This document shows positions 59,924 to 64,000 of a stretch of DNA of 64,000 nt, in pieces (position 1 is the first letter of the stretch; the number at the start of each line of letters is the position of its first letter). This DNA is from Galbibacter sp048266365 (GTDB taxonomy: Bacteria; Bacteroidota; Bacteroidia; Flavobacteriales; Flavobacteriaceae). Where the stretch lies: positions 62,001-126,000 of the forward strand of contig NZ_JBLWZP010000006.1 in the NCBI RefSeq assembly GCF_048266365.1. Reading direction: 5' to 3'. The translations under genes and the position numbers were made by a program. Under the pieces are notes generated by a model that worked only from the letters and a program-made list of their open reading frames with translations, did no database searches and had not been told where the DNA came from.

Positions 59924-61537
59924 TCAAATCCTTATCACTACAAACTCAGCATGTAAGGGATCCAGATCCTCTAATAAACGTTTGATAAATGAAGGCCCAT
60001 AATGCAAATAAATGTTTGCAAAATTATCGCTTCGCTCTTGCAGAGATCCGTTTGGAAATAATTCATTTTGCAGTGCTACTAAGCGAGACACCTGATCTGA
60101 AAGTTTTTTCTTTTGCGCTTTTAATAGACGTTTTTCTAGATGGTCAAGTCCTTTTAGTTGCTTCACTTCCTGAGCTTTAACGGCTCCTAAAAAAGTTTTA
60201 TCAGTCTGCTCAGCAATCTGATACATTGATTTGAATTGCTCTTCTAGATGCTTTTTTTGTGCACTAAAGTTGATATCGATATTACTGATCTCCCGAATCT
60301 TACTGTTTATAAAGGAATTCTTGTCTAAGAAAAGCTGCCTGTCACTAATGTTCAACTTCTCAAGTTTAGTGGATTGTTTTTCAGAAATAATTAAAGCAGA
60401 ATTTCGGAGTAATAATATTGGAAATGGTACCTCTTGAAAGTTGAAAAACCGTTTAAGCTCCAACCAATACGCCAATTCTCCACCGCCACCAATATAACAT
60501 AGGTTTGGTAAAATAACCTCTTGGTATAAAGGTCGCGTCATAACATTTGGAGAAAATCGATCAGGACAATTGTTAAGATGTTCCTCTAATTCTTGTTGAC
60601 TCCAGCTGATTTCTGTATTGTTGACCTCATAACCCGAAGGAGTTTCTATGATGCGTTCGCGAATCCCTTTCTCCAGGTAAAATAAATTTATGGCTCTGGG
60701 ATTCACCTGTATCTTATAGGAAGAATCGACCTGGTTTAATTCAGAAATGGTTTTTTCAACAGTGGTTTGAGAGGTGGGTTCAAAGAGCTCCCGTCTCATC
60801 TGTGGAATAAATAGCCGCTTTAATTCAATAGCAGCAGCATCTATAATAACCAATCCTTGGTCAGAGAATAATTCATTGGCCAAATAACGAGTAGCATCAG
60901 TTAAATTATCATGTTTGATATACGCCTTGCGGAATAATTCGGATAGTGCTTGCGCCTGAACCCCCTTTCCTAGTTCTGATTCAAAAAGTGCTAACACAGA
61001 ATCCAAGCCTTGGGTTGGATATACACCTACAGCGCCCCCTTGTTCAGCAGTTCCAGGCCCCTGCCATTGAAATTTCTTACCGTTAAAGTTAAAGAAATTA
61101 ATCTCTTCAAAATCATGATCCTCGGTAGCCATCCAATATACCGGAACAAAAGTATTGTCGGGGTATTCCTTGGCCAATTGTTTGCAAAGGTTTATGGTGG
61201 AAGTTATTTTGTATAAAAAATATAGTGGCCCAGTAAATAGGTTTAACTGATGACCGGTAACCACTGTAAATGTATTTGCGTCTTCCAGCGTTATAATATT
61301 ATCAGCCGTTTTTTTTGATGTTTCAATGTCTTGGTACTGCGCTTGTAGTACATTCTTTAACACTGTTCTATTTTCTTGACTAAAAGAAGCTTTCTTCTCC
61401 TTGAGTTGTTCTCCAAAATTTTCAAGATGCGGAAACCGATTATAAAAGGGTCTTAACTCTTGTTTTTCATCAAGGTAGTCACATATTAGTTTTGAAAAAT
61501 AATTGGTTTCTTTAAGAGATAAAAAGGATGTCGGCAT
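59924..61537 (-). CDS. bshC: bacillithiol biosynthesis cysteine-adding enzyme BshC
   Basis: A 537-residue BshC, which joins cysteine to glucosaminyl-malate in the last step of bacillithiol synthesis. The N-terminal region (YFSKLICDYLDEKQELRPFYNRFPHLENFGEQL) and VVTGHQLNLFTGPLYFLYKITSTINLCKQL are typical. The Rossmann-like core includes PDNTFVPVYWMATEDHDFEEINFF and IGGGGELAYWLELK. A long coiled-coil insert lies near 400-460. It is on its own in this window; bshA and bshB are not here. Length fits the family. No clear -7 box is seen upstream. Confidence 0.93.
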   Translation of the reverse strand: MPTSFLSLKETNYFSKLICDYLDEKQELRPFYNRFPHLENFGEQLKEKKASFSQENRTVLKNVLQAQYQDIETSKKTADNIITLEDANTFTVVTGHQLNLFTGPLYFLYKITSTINLCKQLAKEYPDNTFVPVYWMATEDHDFEEINFFNFNGKKFQWQGPGTAEQGGAVGVYPTQGLDSVLALFESELGKGVQAQALSELFRKAYIKHDNLTDATRYLANELFSDQGLVIIDAAAIELKRLFIPQMRRELFEPTSQTTVEKTISELNQVDSSYKIQVNPRAINLFYLEKGIRERIIETPSGYEVNNTEISWSQQELEEHLNNCPDRFSPNVMTRPLYQEVILPNLCYIGGGGELAYWLELKRFFNFQEVPFPILLLRNSALIISEKQSTKLEKLNISDRQLFLDKNSFINSKIREISNIDINFSAQKKHLEEQFKSMYQIAEQTDKTFLGAVKAQEVKQLKGLDHLEKRLLKAQKKKLSDQVSRLVALQNELFPNGSLQERSDNFANIYLHYGPSFIKRLLEDLDPLHAEFVVIRI

Positions 61538-61816
61538 AGTATGTTTTAAAATAGCTCCCTTTGCTGACGCGCAGAGTTTTTAATTTTATCGTTTTAAGTC
61601 GTTTACTCGGATGAGAACTTACCGTAAGTTTGGCATTATTTTACAGTCGCAACTTCTAAAGTTCAACAAACTTCTCAAAAGTAATCAAAATCCAATAGTA
61701 GCATATACTCGGAAAGCCTTAAAGATAAGTATCCGTAATTTCTTTTCCAGATATACTTCTCAAATTATAGGAAAAGTTTAACTTAGAATCCCTACAATAA
61801 ATTAAACCAAAAACAA

Positions 61817-62731
61817 ATGAAGGCCACAACCATAGGAATTTTCATTTCGCTACTTTCTTTTAACGGGATGGCACAAGAACTCCATTCCAAAAACACTCCA
61901 CAAGGAGTCTTAATATCAGAAGGAGACCAAAAGGTGTTGTTTTATCAGAAAGAAACCAAAACCCTCGATGGTCACTACCCTCGTGCCAACTACATCCATC
62001 CACTATATGATCTAGAGGGAAATATCATTACGGAAGACTTCCCTGAGGACCACAAACACCATAGAGGCATATTTTGGGCCTGGCATCAAGTTCTCGTCTC
62101 AGGAAAGCCAATGGGTGATTCCTGGGAATGTAAAGATTTTACTTGGGATGTCCAAAAGCTTAGCTCCGTAAAACTCCAAGATAAATTACAACTTCATATC
62201 ATGACACTTTGGAATTCCCCGGACTTTGTCATTGAAGGAAATCAAATCCCGTTTATTAAGGAAAACACGCAAATCACAGTGCATCCCGCTACAGACACCT
62301 ATAGGATCATCGACTTTAAGATCGCTTTACAAGCCTTGGTTGATGGAGTGCAACTAGGAGGGTCAAATGACATCAAAGGCTACGGTGGGTTTTCTGCTCG
62401 ATTTAAACTGCCTTCGGAGATCGAATTCATATCGGACAACAAAAACATAGAACCACAAAACCAAGCTATTCAAGCGGGTCGTGGAATGCAATTTAACAAT
62501 CGCATAAGTCCTGCTCAAGAATTAGGAGTCCTCTTGGTAAGTAGTACATCAAATCCCAAACCAAACAACTCTTGGATATTGCGCTTAAAAAACAGTATGC
62601 AAAACGCAGTTTATCCCGGGGCGGAACCGGTTTCTATGTCCAAGGAATCACCAACAATACTACAGTACCGTTTAGTGATTTATAATACCAAACCTAGTGA
62701 AAAACAACTACTGTTATGGCAGGACTTCTAA
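61817..62731 (+). CDS. DUF6807 (PmoA-like) secreted protein
   Basis: A 304-residue protein with a signal peptide (MKATTIGIFISLLSFNGMAQ). It shows a fold often annotated PmoA or DUF6807: YHPLYDLEGNIITEDFPEDHKHHRGIFWAWHQV-like YIHPLYDLEGN, DHKHHRGIFWAWHQV, then WDVQKLSSVKLQDKL, VDGVQLGGSNDIKGYGGFSARFKL and PNNSWILRLKNSMQN. Homology is only to a family first named after a methane-oxidation locus and now common in Bacteroidetes next to sugar-related genes. Function is unknown. Single gene in a 79-base-separated neighbourhood, convergent with the OsmC gene (15 bases). Confidence 0.82.
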   Translation: MKATTIGIFISLLSFNGMAQELHSKNTPQGVLISEGDQKVLFYQKETKTLDGHYPRANYIHPLYDLEGNIITEDFPEDHKHHRGIFWAWHQVLVSGKPMGDSWECKDFTWDVQKLSSVKLQDKLQLHIMTLWNSPDFVIEGNQIPFIKENTQITVHPATDTYRIIDFKIALQALVDGVQLGGSNDIKGYGGFSARFKLPSEIEFISDNKNIEPQNQAIQAGRGMQFNNRISPAQELGVLLVSSTSNPKPNNSWILRLKNSMQNAVYPGAEPVSMSKESPTILQYRLVIYNTKPSEKQLLLWQDF

Positions 62732-62746
62732 ATTATGGCCTCTGTA

Positions 62747-63151
62747 TTATCTCCAATTGAATTGGATGTCCTTTTTTATTTCGGGATGTAAACTGTAATA
62801 CACAGGACAGGTTAAGGCGGCGTTTTCTAGTATTTTTCTATGCTTTTTTTCTGCAACACTTGGGAAGTCGAAAATCACTTTAATTTCTGAGATTCTTCTT
62901 GGATTAGTATCCATAACTTTAGTTACTGTTGCTGTAGTATCTGTAAGTTCAACATCTAAATCTTTAGCTTTAATACCCATAATTGTCATCATACAACTAG
63001 CCAAAGCAGTGGCAACGGTATCTGTTGGAGAAAATGCTTCTCCTTTTCCGTTGTTATCAACTGGCGCATCTGTAATGAAGGAATTTCCGCTTTTAATGTG
63101 AACACATTTAGTTCTGAGTGCTCCCAAGTAAGTCACTATCGAGGTCGACAT
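62747..63151 (-). CDS. OsmC family peroxidase-like protein
   Basis: A protein of 134 residues with the OsmC fold. The resolving cysteine is in ATALASCMMTIMGIKA near 50-65, and the second in AALTCPVYYSLHPEIK near 116-131, giving the redox pair of thiol peroxidases such as Ohr/OsmC. The N-terminal SFITDAPVDNNGKGEAFSPTD motif is conserved. I choose the ATG at 63151 (MSTSIVTYLG), where homology starts; an ATG four codons earlier (63163) is also open. It overlaps the end of the upstream gene by 44 bases, so the two are co-transcribed. Confidence 0.88.
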   Translation of the reverse strand: MSTSIVTYLGALRTKCVHIKSGNSFITDAPVDNNGKGEAFSPTDTVATALASCMMTIMGIKAKDLDVELTDTTATVTKVMDTNPRRISEIKVIFDFPSVAEKKHRKILENAALTCPVYYSLHPEIKKDIQFNWR

Positions 63152-64000
63152 TTTTTTCTGCATCTTTAATTTCTAAATTCTCATATTTAACGATGTACAC
63201 CGCTTGGTTATAATATCCGCCTTCTGGTGCATGAACATAGTCAAATTTATTTTCTAAGTATTCTGTTTCACTAACCTTTGAAGCTACAATACCGAGATCC
63301 TTATTATAGGAAAGTCTAAGGATGACATCCATGGTTAAATCAAAACCTCTTGTGGCATATCTATTAGGAGTGATCCCAAATTTCTTTTCATAAGCCAAAC
63401 TAAACTCACCCTCAAAATTGGACATTTTATCCATAGATGGAAAATGAAAATGAAGGTTGGATAAGTGCATGTTTGATATATTACCACTGTCATAGGCACT
63501 ACCTCTAAAAGTACTTAGCAACACGATATCGTGGTCCTGATTCTTTGCAGAATTCACAACGCCTGTAATATTAGTTAGTAATGGTATGCTATTGGTCTCA
63601 ACAATCACCCAGTTTTGTTTATCTGAAGAAAGAAATGGGTTGATCTCATCCAAGCGAATAAATTTGTCTTTTATTGGATTTATAATTTTCGCACCCGGGA
63701 ATATGGTTTTAAGCTTCGCTTTAATCCCAGCATTTTCGAGATCTGCGATAATAATTACATTTTTATTAATGCCATAATCTCTCAAATAGGCATACATACG
63801 CTCCCTTAACAAATGATCCGGAGGAAGTGTTTGGTATACATTTGGCCCCAAAGTAATGCCCTTGTTTGAAAAAGGGGAGAATATCGGAATTTGGGATGCT
63901 CCCAAATAGGTTGTCAACTTATTAAACCCTACAGGTAATATTGGACCTATAATAGCATCTGAACCCAATAAATCTCCGCTGGTTGCGATTTGATTAACGC
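63108..64000 (-). CDS. C-terminal part of a periplasmic-binding-like (LysM-type) protein, partial
   Basis: The frame is open to the right edge, and the true N-terminus lies beyond it (the stop is at 63108). The visible 296 residues resemble a type I periplasmic-binding domain: GSDAIIGPILPVGFNKLTTYLGASQIPIFSPFSNKG, VIIIADLENAGIKAKLK, NWVIVETNSIPLLTNITGVVNSAKNQDHDIVLLSTFRGS, then NRYATRGFDLTMDVILRLSYN. In Flavobacteriaceae such domains often follow LysM repeats, and the pairing with OsmC is common. I infer an N-terminal LysM or signal region outside the window. It could bind a small ligand or cell-wall component. Confidence 0.8.
   Translation of the reverse strand, partial: VNQIATSGDLLGSDAIIGPILPVGFNKLTTYLGASQIPIFSPFSNKGITLGPNVYQTLPPDHLLRERMYAYLRDYGINKNVIIIADLENAGIKAKLKTIFPGAKIINPIKDKFIRLDEINPFLSSDKQNWVIVETNSIPLLTNITGVVNSAKNQDHDIVLLSTFRGSAYDSGNISNMHLSNLHFHFPSMDKMSNFEGEFSLAYEKKFGITPNRYATRGFDLTMDVILRLSYNKDLGIVASKVSETEYLENKFDYVHAPEGGYYNQAVYIVKYENLEIKDAEKNVDLDSDLLGSTQN

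Noticed and set aside
1..64000. CRISPR arrays, insertion sequences, prophage, rRNA or tRNA genes
   Set aside because: No repeated spacer arrays, transposase or integrase genes, terminal inverted repeats, or tRNA/rRNA-like folds were found on reading both strands by eye; a tRNAscan or Infernal run could confirm.

Overview
The window is a stretch of ordinary chromosome from a member of the Bacteroidota, almost certainly a marine-type Flavobacteriaceae. Several things point there. The DNA is AT-rich. Many genes are preceded by the Bacteroidetes -7 box TAnnTTTG, some with a TTG about 17-23 bases upstream, rather than by E. coli-like promoters. The gene content also fits: a 607-residue six-domain S1 protein, BshC (bacillithiol synthesis), single-chain PurL, a YidC with a large periplasmic domain, DUF4369-TlpA and DUF2911 proteins, and a KpsF-TatC-LptB cluster. 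I see no rRNA, tRNA, CRISPR array, insertion sequence, prophage or integrase. Genes are tightly packed and mostly housekeeping.

Layout. 1-8.0 kb: end of an unknown gene, a DUF2007 protein, a giant FAD/Fe-S oxidoreductase, a small beta-barrel, a TlpA-like thioredoxin lipoprotein, a SIMPL protein, a rhomboid protease and an LpxL-type acyltransferase. 8.0-15.5 kb: glmM and pcm on the minus strand, then a plus-strand run of a Gfo/Idh/MocA oxidoreductase, 3-hydroxyacyl-CoA dehydrogenase, ACP phosphodiesterase, gamma-glutamyltransferase and an unknown membrane-anchored protein. 15.5-21.8 kb: DUF2911, rpsA with a long leader, cmk and lon, all on minus. 22.1-25.1 kb: a four-gene minus-strand signalling module (lipoprotein, multi-pass membrane protein, short histidine kinase, NarL-type regulator). 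25.4-32.8 kb: a Tat-exported LD-carboxypeptidase and a GNAT enzyme, recQ divergent from kpsF-tatC-CMD, then lptB and a META-domain lipoprotein. 32.9-39.7 kb: pssA, lnt, a YCF48-like lipoprotein, an RsmB-type methyltransferase, a secreted endonuclease I and a GDSL hydrolase. 39.9-51.5 kb: purL, an acyl-CoA synthetase and the MarR-fadN-fadA-fadE operon for fatty-acid beta-oxidation. 52-64 kb: a nitronate monooxygenase-like protein, mnmA, yidC, pyrG, DUF3820, a PLP decarboxylase, bshC, a DUF6807 protein, OsmC and the 3' part of a periplasmic-binding-like gene that runs off the window.

How the genes work together. Envelope building is the strongest theme: kpsF, lptB and the LpxL-like enzyme for LPS; pssA for phospholipid; lnt for lipoproteins; yidC and tatC for membrane insertion and export; glmM and the LD-carboxypeptidase for wall precursors and recycling. 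Fatty-acid degradation is the second theme. The acyl-CoA synthetase feeds the FadE/FadN/FadA cycle, and a near-perfect palindrome overlapping the expected -33 region of the MarR promoter suggests self-repression. The most system-like object is the 22.1-25.1 kb signalling operon. Its two upstream genes match no family I can name, and two related GGG/CCC inverted repeats lie at or near its candidate promoters. Nothing in the window looks like a defence system or a biosynthetic cluster.
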